Shown here: positions 25,946 through 33,810 of the stretch, piece by piece | Layout of the letters: each line of letters opens with the position of its first letter | How positions within the stretch are numbered: position 1 is the first letter of the stretch | NCBI GenBank assembly: GCA_033765305.1 | Contig: JANRID010000010.1 | Span: 124,001 to 188,000, forward strand | Direction: 5' to 3' | From: RDXT01 sp033765305 | GTDB lineage: Bacteria > Bacteroidota > Bacteroidia > J057 | DNA length: 64,000 bases | The notes under the pieces: generated by a model | What the model was told of the DNA's origin: nothing | The model's input: the letters and a program-made list of their open reading frames with translations, nothing else | The model's database searches: none | Made by a program: the position numbers and the translations under genes

Positions 25946-28144
25946 ATGACCAAGAACCCGTCTATTTCGGCCGACAGTGGCATCCAGACGCCTGTGCTGG
26001 AGACGTTCCGCTACGACAATGCGATCGTGCGGAACTTTGCCATTGCTGCCGTCTTCTGGGGCGTAGCCGGCATGCTGGTAGGGTTGATAGCAGCCCTTCA
26101 ACTCGTATTGCCTGAATTCGCACTCTGGGACGGCATCAGCTTCCTGTCATTCGGGCGGATCCGCCCGCTGCACACGAACGCAGTGATTTTCGCGTTTGTG
26201 GGCAATGGCATTTTCATGGGGGTATACTACTCCCTGCCCCGGCTGCTGAAAGCCCCGATGTACAGCAAGGCGCTGAGCGCCGTGCACTTCTGGGGCTGGC
26301 AGGCCATCATCGTCGCTGCGCTGATCACCCTGCCGCTGGGGATTACCACCGGCAAGGAGTATGCGGAGCTGGAGTGGCCGATCGACCTCGCCATTACGCT
26401 GGTGTGGGTGGTGTTTGGCCTCAACATGGTCCTGACCATGCTCAACCGCCGCGAACGGCACCTGTATGTCGCCATCTGGTTCTACATCGCAACCTGGGTG
26501 ACCGTAGCCGTGCTGCACATTGTGAACAGCCTGGAGATTCCGGTTTCGCTGACGGAAAGCTATTCGATCTTCGCCGGGGTGCAGGATGCGCTGGTGCAGT
26601 GGTGGTACGGGCACAACGCCGTAGCCTTCTTCCTGACCACGCCCTACCTGGGCCTGATGTATTACTTCATCCCCAAAGCGGCCAACCGTCCGGTGTATTC
26701 CTACCGCCTGTCGATCATCCACTTCTGGGCGCTGATCTTCATTTATATCTGGGCCGGCCCGCACCACCTGCTCTATACGGCGCTGCCCGACTGGGCGCAG
26801 TCGCTGGGCACGGTCTTCTCGGTCATGCTGATCTTCCCCTCCTGGGGCGGGATGCTCAACGGTCTGCTGACCCTCCGGGGCGCCTGGGACCGGGTGCGCA
26901 ATGATGTGACGCTGAAATTCATGGTGGTGGCGGTGACGGCCTACGGCATGGCAACCTTCGAAGGCCCGATGCTGTCCATCAAAACGGTCAATGCCATCAG
27001 CCACTTCACCGACTGGACCATCGCACACGTGCACGTGGGCGCCCTGGGCTGGAACGGCTTCCTGACCTTCGGGATTCTGTACTGGCTGCTGCCGCGCCTG
27101 TTCCGGACCGAACTGGCTTCGGTGAAGCTGGCCAATGCGCACTTCTGGCTCGGCACGCTGGGGATCATCGTCTATGCGCTGCCGCTCTACTGGGCCGGCT
27201 TTACGCAGAGCCTGATGTGGAAAGACTTCGATGAAGCCGGCGACCTGGTGTATCCGAACTTCCTCGAAACCGTGCTGCAGCTCGTGCCGATGTACTGGAT
27301 GCGCGCCGTAGGCGGCCTTCTCTATCTGGCCGGGGTATTCCTGATGATCTACAACCTGATCGCTACGGCCCGCCGCGGCTCGTTCATGGCTGAAGAGGAA
27401 GCGCAGGCACCTGCGATGGCTCCCGAAGGCACGAGCGGGCACGATACCTACTGGCACCGCCGCCTGGAAGGCCGTCCGATGCAGATGCTGGTCTGGAGCC
27501 TGGTGGTGATCCTCATCGGGGGCATCATCGAAATGGTGCCGACCTTCATGGTGAAATCCAACATTCCGACCATTGCTTCGGTGAAGCCCTATACGCCGCT
27601 GGAACTCGAAGGCCGCGACCTCTATATCCGCGACGGCTGCTACACCTGCCACTCGCAGATGGTGCGCCCCTTCCGCTCCGAGACCGAGCGCTATGGCGAA
27701 TACTCCAAGGTGGGCGAGTTCGTATACGACCACCCCTTCCAGTGGGGCTCCAAGCGTACCGGCCCGGACCTCCACCGGGTAGGCGGCAAGTACAACGACG
27801 CCTGGCACTTCAACCACATGTACGACCCGCGGATCACCTCGCCCAATTCGCTCATGCCTTCCTACCCCTGGCTGCTCGAAAACGAGCTGAACACGGCCAG
27901 CACGGCAGACAAGATCCGGGCGATGCAGGCTCTGGGCGTGCCGTATGAGGAAGGATATGCCGATCAGGCCGTTGCCGACCTCGAAAAGCAAGCCGGCGAG
28001 ATCGTCAGGCAGCTGGCCGAGCAGGGGGTGAAAGATCCCATCACCGGAGAGGCGCCCGCCGCCGACCGCGAGATCATCGCCATGATCGCATACCTCCAGC
28101 GGCTGGGGACGGACATCAAAGCTGAGAAAACTGCACTGAAATAA
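25946..28144 (+). CDS. ccoNO: cbb3 cytochrome c oxidase, fused subunits I and II (CcoN-CcoO)
   Basis: 732 residues. Residues 1 to about 480 are the heme-copper subunit CcoN, with some 12-13 membrane helices and the conserved heme and CuB histidine segments RPLHTNAVIF, WWYGHNAVAFFLT, GPHHLLYTALPDW and TIAHVHVGALGWNGF. From about 510 the mono-heme subunit CcoO follows, with a membrane anchor (MLVWSLVVILIGGIIEM) and heme site GCYTCHSQMVRP near residue 563, then GPDLHRVGGKYNDAWH. In proteobacteria these are separate proteins; the fusion is common in Bacteroidota. The enzyme reduces oxygen at low concentration and pumps protons. Confidence 0.96.
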   Translation: MTKNPSISADSGIQTPVLETFRYDNAIVRNFAIAAVFWGVAGMLVGLIAALQLVLPEFALWDGISFLSFGRIRPLHTNAVIFAFVGNGIFMGVYYSLPRLLKAPMYSKALSAVHFWGWQAIIVAALITLPLGITTGKEYAELEWPIDLAITLVWVVFGLNMVLTMLNRRERHLYVAIWFYIATWVTVAVLHIVNSLEIPVSLTESYSIFAGVQDALVQWWYGHNAVAFFLTTPYLGLMYYFIPKAANRPVYSYRLSIIHFWALIFIYIWAGPHHLLYTALPDWAQSLGTVFSVMLIFPSWGGMLNGLLTLRGAWDRVRNDVTLKFMVVAVTAYGMATFEGPMLSIKTVNAISHFTDWTIAHVHVGALGWNGFLTFGILYWLLPRLFRTELASVKLANAHFWLGTLGIIVYALPLYWAGFTQSLMWKDFDEAGDLVYPNFLETVLQLVPMYWMRAVGGLLYLAGVFLMIYNLIATARRGSFMAEEEAQAPAMAPEGTSGHDTYWHRRLEGRPMQMLVWSLVVILIGGIIEMVPTFMVKSNIPTIASVKPYTPLELEGRDLYIRDGCYTCHSQMVRPFRSETERYGEYSKVGEFVYDHPFQWGSKRTGPDLHRVGGKYNDAWHFNHMYDPRITSPNSLMPSYPWLLENELNTASTADKIRAMQALGVPYEEGYADQAVADLEKQAGEIVRQLAEQGVKDPITGEAPAADREIIAMIAYLQRLGTDIKAEKTALK

Positions 28145-28152
28145 CCTGTTCC

Positions 28153-28172
28153 GGGCGGCCTCCGGGCCGCCC
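28153..28172 (+). other. Perfect intercistronic hairpin between ccoNO and ccoQ
   Basis: GGGCGGCC TCCG GGCCGCCC forms an 8-bp GC-only stem closed by a four-base loop, nine bases after the ccoNO stop codon. No T-tract follows, so it is not a usual terminator. It may protect the ccoNO message from 3' exonucleases or lower downstream expression (inference). Confidence 0.6.
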
Positions 28173-28187
28173 CAATCTCTGCTTCCT

Positions 28188-28391
28188 ATGTATAAAGAAG
28201 TTCTCCGTTCGATCCAGGACATCAGCCTCTTCCCGGTGATCGCCATCGTCATCTTCATCGCATTCTTCACGGTGCTGATGGTGTACGTGATCCGGATGGA
28301 CCGCCGGTCGGTGAAGCAGATGGCTTCGCTGCCGCTCGATACCCAGGAGCCCGAACTGACGCCTATCTCTCCCAACGGTCAAATGCACTGA
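28188..28391 (+). CDS. ccoQ: cbb3 oxidase small subunit CcoQ-like
   Basis: 67 residues with a single membrane helix at about 13-36 (SLFPVIAIVIFIAFFTVLMVYV), followed by a short charged tail (RMDRRSVKQMASLPLD). Size, topology and location between ccoNO and ccoP identify it as the CcoQ-type subunit, which stabilises the oxidase. The sequence is weakly conserved, as usual for this subunit, so context carries much of the call. Only two bases separate it from ccoP. Confidence 0.85.
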   Translation: MYKEVLRSIQDISLFPVIAIVIFIAFFTVLMVYVIRMDRRSVKQMASLPLDTQEPELTPISPNGQMH

Positions 28392-28393
28392 CA

Positions 28394-29368
28394 ATGATCC
28401 GGAATATTCGTACCATAGGCGCCCTCTTCGCCTTCGTGGCGCTGAGCGCAGGCAGCTTGTCCGCCCAGACGGCGGCTGCCGATGCCGGCACCGGCGTGAC
28501 GACCAAGACGCTGGTGACCCTGCTGATTTTCGCTACGATCGCCGTGGCGCTTGTTTCGCTGCTGCTGACGGTTACGGTGCTGGTGCTGGTACGCGCCCGC
28601 CAAACGGAAGCAGTCGCCGCGCTGCAGGCCCAGGCCCTTGCCAAAGGGCTGCCCGCCGAGCAGGTGGCTGCCCTGGCCCCCGCCGAACGCAAGCCGGTGC
28701 TGAGCTGGAGCCATATCAGCAAGAAACTCACCGATGCAGTGCCCATCGAGAAAGAAGCCGACATCGACCTCGGCCACGACTACGACGGCATCCGCGAGCT
28801 GGACAACAGCCTGCCGCCGTGGTGGAAGTGGGGCTTCTACATCACCATCGGCTACGCCGCCATCTATCTGGTCGTTTTCCACCTGACGGGCGACTGGTCG
28901 TCCAAGCAGGAGTACGACGACGAAGTGGCACTGGCGGAAGTCCAGAAGCAGGAGTACCTCAAGACGGCCGCCAATCTGGTGGATGAGTCTTCGGTGACGA
29001 TGCTGAGCGATGCCGCAGCGCTGGCCAGCGGCAAGGAGATCTATACCGCCAACTGCGCCGTGTGCCACGGTGCCGAAGGCCAGGGCGGCATCGGCCCCAA
29101 CATGACCGATGCCTACTGGATCCACGGCGGATCGGTCGGGAAGGTCTTCGCGACCATCAAGTACGGGGTGCCGGCCAAAGGGATGATTCCCTGGGAAGGC
29201 ACGCTCAAGCCCCAGCAGATCCAGCAGGTGGCCAGCTATATCCTGAGCCTCCAGGGCACCAACCCGCCGAATCCCAAGGCGCCGGAAGGCCAGCCCGAGA
29301 CGCCGGACGCGGCCCCGAAGGCAGATTCGGCCGCACAGAAGACGGTAGCCTCCGCCGAGGCGCTCTGA
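28394..29368 (+). CDS. ccoP: cbb3 oxidase diheme-type subunit CcoP with a single heme site
   Basis: 324 residues. A signal-like first helix ending SLSAQ (about 23), a second helix at about 37-60, then the FixP N-terminal motif HDYDGIRELDNSLPPWWKWGF leading into a third helix. The C-terminal cytochrome c domain has one heme motif, CAVCH at 221-225, with a likely axial Met in KGMIPW. Proteobacterial CcoP has two CXXCH motifs; this one has only one, which as far as I recall is usual in Bacteroidota. It ends in an acidic/Ala-rich tail. It passes electrons from soluble cytochrome c to the oxidase. Confidence 0.93.
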   Translation: MIRNIRTIGALFAFVALSAGSLSAQTAAADAGTGVTTKTLVTLLIFATIAVALVSLLLTVTVLVLVRARQTEAVAALQAQALAKGLPAEQVAALAPAERKPVLSWSHISKKLTDAVPIEKEADIDLGHDYDGIRELDNSLPPWWKWGFYITIGYAAIYLVVFHLTGDWSSKQEYDDEVALAEVQKQEYLKTAANLVDESSVTMLSDAAALASGKEIYTANCAVCHGAEGQGGIGPNMTDAYWIHGGSVGKVFATIKYGVPAKGMIPWEGTLKPQQIQQVASYILSLQGTNPPNPKAPEGQPETPDAAPKADSAAQKTVASAEAL

Positions 29369-29376
29369 TTTCCCCG

Positions 29377-29414
29377 GAAGAGGCGCCAGGCCGATGGCTG
29401 CCGCCTCTTCTTTT
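29377..29414 (+). terminator. Terminator-like hairpin between ccoP and ccoG
   Basis: GAAGAGGCG (29377-29385) pairs with CGCCTCTTC (29402-29410) and is followed by TTTT at 29411-29414. The 16-base loop holds a smaller GCC/GGC pair. The T-run is short and ccoG starts 15 bases later, so it may attenuate ccoG expression rather than end the operon. Confidence 0.6.
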
Positions 29415-29429
29415 CATCAATGCACGAAC

Positions 29430-30875
29430 ATGGCTGTTTCAGTCAAAAAACCTGCCGGCGGCAAATCCCACGAGCCCTTCGACCCTGAAGCGTTCCGGGA
29501 TTCGATCGCTACGGTGGACCAGACCGGCAAACGCCGCTGGATTTACCCCAAGGAGCCGTCCGGACGCCTGTATTTCTGGCGCCAAGTGGTGGCTTATGTG
29601 TGTATCGCGCTCCTGTTTATTGCGCCGTTTATCAAGGTGAACGGCCAGCCGATGTTCCTCTTCAATATTATCGAGCGGAAGTTCATCATCTTCGGCATGA
29701 CGTTCTGGCCGCAGGACTTCCACCTCTTCGTGCTGTCCATGATCGCCTTTTTCGTCTTCATCGTGCTCTTTACGGTGATTTTCGGGCGGATCTGGTGCGG
29801 GTGGACCTGCCCGCAGACGGTGTTTATGGAAATGGTATTCCGGCGGATCGAGTACTGGATCGAAGGCGACAACGTAGCCCAGCGCAAGCTGAGCCAGGCG
29901 CCGTGGAATACGGAGAAGATCCTGAAACGCACTTCGAAGTACATCCTGTTTGCCGCGATCTCCTTCCTGATCGGCAACCTGGTCATGGCCTACATGATCG
30001 GGGTGGACGAACTGCTGAATGTGGTGCTGGCTTCGCCGCTGGAAAACTGGGGCCGCTTCACCTTCGTGATGGTCTTCTCGGGAATCTTTTACCTGGTATT
30101 CGCCTATCTGCGCGAGCAGGCCTGCATCGCGATCTGCCCCTACGGCCGCCTTCAGGGCGTGCTGCTGAGCAAGGACTCGCTGGTGGTGTCGTATGACCAT
30201 GTGCGCGGCGAGCCCCGGGGCAAGCTTTCCAAAGATCCCGCGGCGGATACGTCGGCCAAGGGCGACTGCATCGACTGCAAGCTGTGCGTGGCCGTATGCC
30301 CCACAGGCATCGATATCCGCAACGGCACCCAGCTCGAATGTGTCAACTGCGCGGCCTGCATCGATGCCTGCGACAGCATCATGGACCGCATCGACAAGCC
30401 CCGCGGCCTGGTGCGCGTCGCCTCGTACAACAGCATTGCGGCGGGCATTCCCTTCCGGATCACCCCTCGGATCATTGCATACTCGGCAGTGCTCCTGGGC
30501 TTGATCGTTGTGCTGGGTTTCTCGCTGGGCGGCCGCTCCGATGTGGAAACGACGCTGCTGCGCACGCCCGGGGTGCTGTTTCAGCAGATGGAAGACGGGT
30601 ACATCTCGAACCTGTACAACCTCCAGATCGTCAACAAAACCCAGCACGAGTATCCGGTTACCCTCAAGCTGGTCTCCCCTGAAGGGCGGATCCGCATGGT
30701 GGGCAAGGATCTGGTGGTGCCCAGCCAGGACATCGCCAAAGGGGCCTGCTTCATCGAGATTCCCCGTGCGGCGCTCGATGACCGTAAGACAGAGGTCAAG
30801 ATTGAAATCTGGTCGGGCGATCAGCGCATCGACCAGGTCTCGACCAACTTCCTGGGGCCGGGGGGCCGGCGCTGA
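29430..30875 (+). CDS. ccoG: cbb3 oxidase assembly protein CcoG (polyferredoxin-like)
   Basis: 481 residues from the ATG at 29430. Five membrane helices, including IALLFIAPFIKVNG, and an NrfD/NapH-like WCGWTCPQTVFMEM motif, then CIAICPYGRLQG. A ferredoxin domain with two 4Fe-4S clusters follows: CIDCKLCVAVCPTGID and CVNCAACIDACDSIMD. A C-terminal Ig-like domain (about 370-480) faces the periplasm. CcoG is thought to reduce Cu2+ to Cu+ for CcoI during cbb3 assembly (established for the family). It belongs to the same locus as its oxidase. Confidence 0.94.
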   Translation: MAVSVKKPAGGKSHEPFDPEAFRDSIATVDQTGKRRWIYPKEPSGRLYFWRQVVAYVCIALLFIAPFIKVNGQPMFLFNIIERKFIIFGMTFWPQDFHLFVLSMIAFFVFIVLFTVIFGRIWCGWTCPQTVFMEMVFRRIEYWIEGDNVAQRKLSQAPWNTEKILKRTSKYILFAAISFLIGNLVMAYMIGVDELLNVVLASPLENWGRFTFVMVFSGIFYLVFAYLREQACIAICPYGRLQGVLLSKDSLVVSYDHVRGEPRGKLSKDPAADTSAKGDCIDCKLCVAVCPTGIDIRNGTQLECVNCAACIDACDSIMDRIDKPRGLVRVASYNSIAAGIPFRITPRIIAYSAVLLGLIVVLGFSLGGRSDVETTLLRTPGVLFQQMEDGYISNLYNLQIVNKTQHEYPVTLKLVSPEGRIRMVGKDLVVPSQDIAKGACFIEIPRAALDDRKTEVKIEIWSGDQRIDQVSTNFLGPGGRR

Positions 30876-30946
30876 GCCGGATGCCCAGGCACTGCGTTCT
30901 TTCGTTTCGGCACACAGAATTCAAACCCCCCTAACCCTCACCACCT

Positions 30947-31384
30947 ATGAACTGGGGATGGAGAATTGCCCTGCTGTACCTCGGCTTCGTGGCCATGATC
31001 ATTGCCCTGGTGGCAGCCTCCTCGATGCAGGAGTTTCATCTGGTCACGCCCGATTACTATGCAGAAGAAGTCAAGTATGAGACGCGGATGGGCGAAATCC
31101 GCAACAGCCAGTCGCTGAGCGAGCCGGTGCAGATCCGGATGGATCTGGCGAGCCGCAGCCTGCGGGTGAAGTTTCCCGATGGGCTCAGCGGCATTCAGGG
31201 CGAGGTCAAGCTGTACCGTCCGTCCGATGCCCGGCTGGACCGGAGCTGGCCTGCGGGACCTGATGAGACCGGCCTGCAGCAGATCGATCTGAGCAGCCTG
31301 CAATCCGGGCGCTGGCGGGTGAAAGTAGCCTGGAGCGCCGGCGGCGCTGCATATTACGACGAGGCGCTGATCACGCTGCCATGA
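30947..31384 (+). CDS. ccoH: cbb3 oxidase assembly protein CcoH/FixH
   Basis: 145 residues. An N-terminal membrane helix (about 4-26, WRIALLYLGFVAMIIALVAA) is followed by the family motif LVTPDYYAEEVKYETRM, then a small beta-rich periplasmic domain ending GRWRVKVAWSAGGAAYYDEA. FixH/CcoH proteins interact with the oxidase during assembly. The gene overlaps the start of the following TauE/SafE-like gene (ATGA at 31381-31384), which indicates coupled translation. Confidence 0.9.
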   Translation: MNWGWRIALLYLGFVAMIIALVAASSMQEFHLVTPDYYAEEVKYETRMGEIRNSQSLSEPVQIRMDLASRSLRVKFPDGLSGIQGEVKLYRPSDARLDRSWPAGPDETGLQQIDLSSLQSGRWRVKVAWSAGGAAYYDEALITLP

Positions 31385-32064
31385 TCTGGACCGCGCTCAT
31401 CCTGGGTCTGGCCGGGAGTCTGCACTGCATCGGCATGTGCGGACCCCTGGCCTTGGCCCTGCCCTTCCGGACCCGCTGGCACAGCGGCAAATTTACCTAT
31501 CAGCTGGGGCGGATCGTCACGTACAGCCTGCTGGGCGCGGTTGCCGGGCTGTTTGGGCAGATGACGGCCCTGGCGGGCATTCAGCAGGGGCTCTCGATCG
31601 GGCTGGGCATCCTGGTGCTGGTGCTGGCCATCGGCGCGGCGCGGCTGGAGTCCGGCTGGGTCCGGATCCCGCTGGTGGACCGGAGCCTGGCGCGGCTGCG
31701 CAAGCAGCTCGGGGCGCTGCTGGGGCATCCCACACCGGAATCCGCATTCAATTTTGGCCTGCTCAATGGCCTGCTGCCCTGCGGCCTGGTGTATTCGGCC
31801 CTGGCTGGGGCTGCCGCTACCGGCGAAGTTGCGCAGGCTATGGCATTTATGGCCTTATTCGGGCTGGGGACTGCGCCCGCGCTGGCGGCGGTCCTGCTCG
31901 GCAGCACATCGCTGCGCCCGCTGATGGCACGCTATGCGCGCCCGCTGATCACCAGCGTAGCCATTCTGTTTGCCGCATTGCTCATTCTCCGCGGGCTGAA
32001 CCTCGGCATTCCCTATCTGAGCCCGGCGCTGGAGGCTTCTGCCGGTACGGCCGAATGCCATTGA
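31381..32064 (+). CDS. TauE/SafE-like (DsbD-type) membrane protein of the cbb3 locus
   Basis: 227 residues with six predicted membrane helices. The first helix contains GLAGSLHCIGMCGPLALALP, the metal or thiol motif of this 'sulfite exporter TauE/SafE' / UreH-like group; the fourth helix has GLLNGLLPCGLVYSAL, its counterpart. The two Cys-containing helices are arranged like DsbD/CcdA-type transporters. Members placed at the end of cbb3 loci are thought to act in copper or nickel handling; despite the database name, sulfite export is not implied. Its start overlaps the ccoH stop codon. Confidence 0.82.
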   Translation: MIWTALILGLAGSLHCIGMCGPLALALPFRTRWHSGKFTYQLGRIVTYSLLGAVAGLFGQMTALAGIQQGLSIGLGILVLVLAIGAARLESGWVRIPLVDRSLARLRKQLGALLGHPTPESAFNFGLLNGLLPCGLVYSALAGAAATGEVAQAMAFMALFGLGTAPALAAVLLGSTSLRPLMARYARPLITSVAILFAALLILRGLNLGIPYLSPALEASAGTAECH

Positions 32065-32070
32065 GAACGG

Positions 32071-32622
32071 CTATCCATCCCATTTCCGGAGCTGCCAGCC
32101 CCGCCCGATGCGGTAGCGGTCCCGGCCCAGGTGCCGTACGATCAGCCCGCTGATCAGGATGCTGGCGGCGGCGGCCATCTGCGACATCCTGGGGGGCTCG
32201 GCGAGGAGGAGCGTGTTCAGGCTGCCGGCCAGGAGGATGCTGCTGCCGCCGGCCAGCGTGGAGGCGTAATAGGTGTACCGGAAGCTCCGCCAGGCAGTAG
32301 GCCGGTCGTTGTACACAATCAGAATATCCCGGAGCGGAATATAGTCGTGCACGAGGGCCGAGCCGGAGAACGCATCTCCCGGCAGCTGCACCCGCCGGGA
32401 GAGCACCAGCGTAGTGTCGTGTACGGCTTCGATCTGCCCGTGGTACCGCTGATAGGGATCGGAGCTGCGAAAGCGCAGGGTCTCGCCCGGATGATAGGTG
32501 ACCCGGCGGAGGCGGCCAGGATGCTCGACTGCCAGCGCGCTTTGGCCACTCAGATTCACGAAGCTGAGTATCAGCAGCGTCCACACGGCGGTGCGCCATA
32601 TGCCAGGGAAGCACGGAGCCAT
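32071..32622 (-). CDS. Exported protein of unknown function
   Basis: 183 residues from the ATG at 32622; a TTG six codons upstream is less likely. Residues 1-30 form a signal peptide or anchor (TAVWTLLILSFVNLSGQSALA). The middle (35-100) is beta-rich, with YHPGETLRFRSSD and DTTLVLSRRVQLPGD, and two hydrophobic helices follow near 120-160. It resembles small Bacteroidota envelope proteins of unknown function, but I cannot name a family. Its stop is 6 bases from the end of the TauE-like gene, so the two are convergent. Confidence 0.65.
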   Translation of the reverse strand: MAPCFPGIWRTAVWTLLILSFVNLSGQSALAVEHPGRLRRVTYHPGETLRFRSSDPYQRYHGQIEAVHDTTLVLSRRVQLPGDAFSGSALVHDYIPLRDILIVYNDRPTAWRSFRYTYYASTLAGGSSILLAGSLNTLLLAEPPRMSQMAAAASILISGLIVRHLGRDRYRIGRGWQLRKWDG

Positions 32623-32677
32623 AGATGCCAATAACAGCAATTGATGCTGGAAAATCGGAGGAAATTGAAAAAAAATC

Positions 32678-32709
32678 TTGCAAGGTTTTCTGGAAACCCG
32701 CTATATTTG
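32678..32709 (+). promoter_or_regulatory. Promoter of tRNA-Leu
   Basis: TTG at 32678-32680, 21 bases, then TATATTTG at 32702-32709, a full match to the Bacteroidota -7 element TAnnTTTG. The mature tRNA begins 15 bases downstream. Confidence 0.7.
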
Positions 32710-32723
32710 CTGTCCCAATTCAG

Positions 32724-32811
32724 GCGGATGTGGCGGAATTGGTAGACGCGCTAGATTCAGGTTCTAGTGGTTGTAACGACCGTGGGGGTTCGAGTCCCTT
32801 CATCCGCACCA
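32724..32811 (+). tRNA. tRNA-Leu (anticodon CAG)
   Basis: The acceptor stem GCGGATG pairs with CATCCGC, followed by discriminator A at 32808 and an encoded CCA at 32809-32811. The D-arm contains GGCGGAATTGGTAGACGC, typical of tRNA-Leu. The anticodon stem CTAGA/TCTAG encloses loop TTCAGGT, so the anticodon is CAG. A long variable arm follows (class II tRNA), then the T-arm with GGTTCGAGTCC. It is flanked by its own promoter and terminator, which makes it a monocistronic unit. Confidence 0.96.
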
Positions 32812-32841
32812 GGCCGGGAGCAGCAAGCTTCCGGCCTTTTT
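32812..32841 (+). terminator. Rho-independent terminator of tRNA-Leu
   Basis: GGCCGGGAG (32812-32820) pairs with CTTCCGGCC (32828-32836; one G-T pair) across a 7-base loop, and TTTTT follows at 32837-32841. It begins directly after the tRNA CCA end. Confidence 0.85.
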
Positions 32842-32870
32842 GATGCTGATGGGTTCCGGCGGGTTTTTTT

Positions 32871-33743
32871 TCAGAGGTCGAACATCTCCAGCAGGCGGTT
32901 CAGATCGCCGGTGGAATTGAAGGGAATGACGATTTCGCCCTTGCCTGTGGCACCCTGCACGACGCGCACCTTGTTGCCGAATTTTTCCTCCAGCTGATCT
33001 GCGACCTTGTTGAGGTGGATCTGATTGGGGTTGGCTGGCGCTGCGGCAACGGCCTGTTTAGCCTGGGCTTTGGCCTGGCGGAGCTGTGCGGCCAGCGCCT
33101 CGGTCATCCGCACCGAGAGGTCTTTTTCGAGAATTTCTTTCAAGGCACGGAGCTGGAGCACCGGGTCCTCGATGCTGAGCAGGGCTTTGGCGTGGCCCAT
33201 GCTGATCTGGTTGCGGCGCAGGGCATCCATGACATCTGCCGGCAGGCGCAGCAGGCTGAGATAGTTGGTAATGGTCGGGCGTTTTTTGCCCACCTTGTCC
33301 GCTACAGCCTCCTGGGTCAGCTTCAGTTCTTCGATCAGCCGCTGATAGGAAAGGGCAATTTCGACCGGATTCAGATCTTCGCGCTGGATATTTTCGATAA
33401 GCGCCATTTCGAGCATCTGCTCATCGTCGGCGGTCCGCACGTAGGCGGGCACTTCGGTGAGGCCGGCGAGCTTGGAGGCGCGCATGCGGCGCTCGCCGGA
33501 GATGAGCTGATACTGGCCTTCGGACAGCTTGCGCACGGTGAGCGGCTGGATGATGCCGTGCTCCCGGATGGAGGCGGCCAGTTCTTCCAGGGCATTCTGG
33601 TCGAATTCATGGCGGGGCTGGTATGGGTTCACCTCGATCTGGTCGAGGGAGATTTCAGATACCAGCGGGCGCTCGGCCGGGAGATCGGTCGGCAGAATGG
33701 AACCCAGGCCGCGGCCCAGGGCTTTGCGCTTGATCGTACTCAT
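32871..33743 (-). CDS. parB: Chromosome-partitioning protein ParB
   Basis: 290 residues from the ATG at 33743; a longer upstream frame overlaps ruvB and is rejected. The start MSTIKRKALGRGLGSILP is typical of chromosomal ParB. The CTPase/nuclease-fold domain has GIIQPLTVRK and the GERRMRASKLAGL box. The helix-turn-helix that reads parS is LTQEAVADKVGKKRPTITNYL, and the dimerisation tail is at the C-terminus. parA is not adjacent in this window, which is somewhat unusual. The protein loads SMC and positions the origin region. No parS-like site was identified here. Confidence 0.93.
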   Translation of the reverse strand: MSTIKRKALGRGLGSILPTDLPAERPLVSEISLDQIEVNPYQPRHEFDQNALEELAASIREHGIIQPLTVRKLSEGQYQLISGERRMRASKLAGLTEVPAYVRTADDEQMLEMALIENIQREDLNPVEIALSYQRLIEELKLTQEAVADKVGKKRPTITNYLSLLRLPADVMDALRRNQISMGHAKALLSIEDPVLQLRALKEILEKDLSVRMTEALAAQLRQAKAQAKQAVAAAPANPNQIHLNKVADQLEEKFGNKVRVVQGATGKGEIVIPFNSTGDLNRLLEMFDL

Positions 33744-33766
33744 GCGGAAGAATCGGCTTGATTTTG

Positions 33767-33797
33767 CGAAGGTACGCAGCGCTGCAGGACCAAACAA
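33767..33797 (-). promoter_or_regulatory. Promoter of parB
   Basis: On the minus strand: TTG (33795-33797), 20 bases, TACCTTCG (33767-33774). It lies 24 bases before the parB ATG, within the 67-base gap to ruvB. It has the same spacing and -7 type as the proS and AraC-gene promoters. Confidence 0.6.
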
Positions 33798-33810
33798 CAG
33801 CCAATCCGCC

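Noticed and set aside
31381..32064. Sulfite export as function of the TauE/SafE-like protein
   Set aside because: The name comes from a broad family; position at the end of the cbb3 locus and the HCIGMCGP motif point to metal or thiol chemistry in oxidase assembly.
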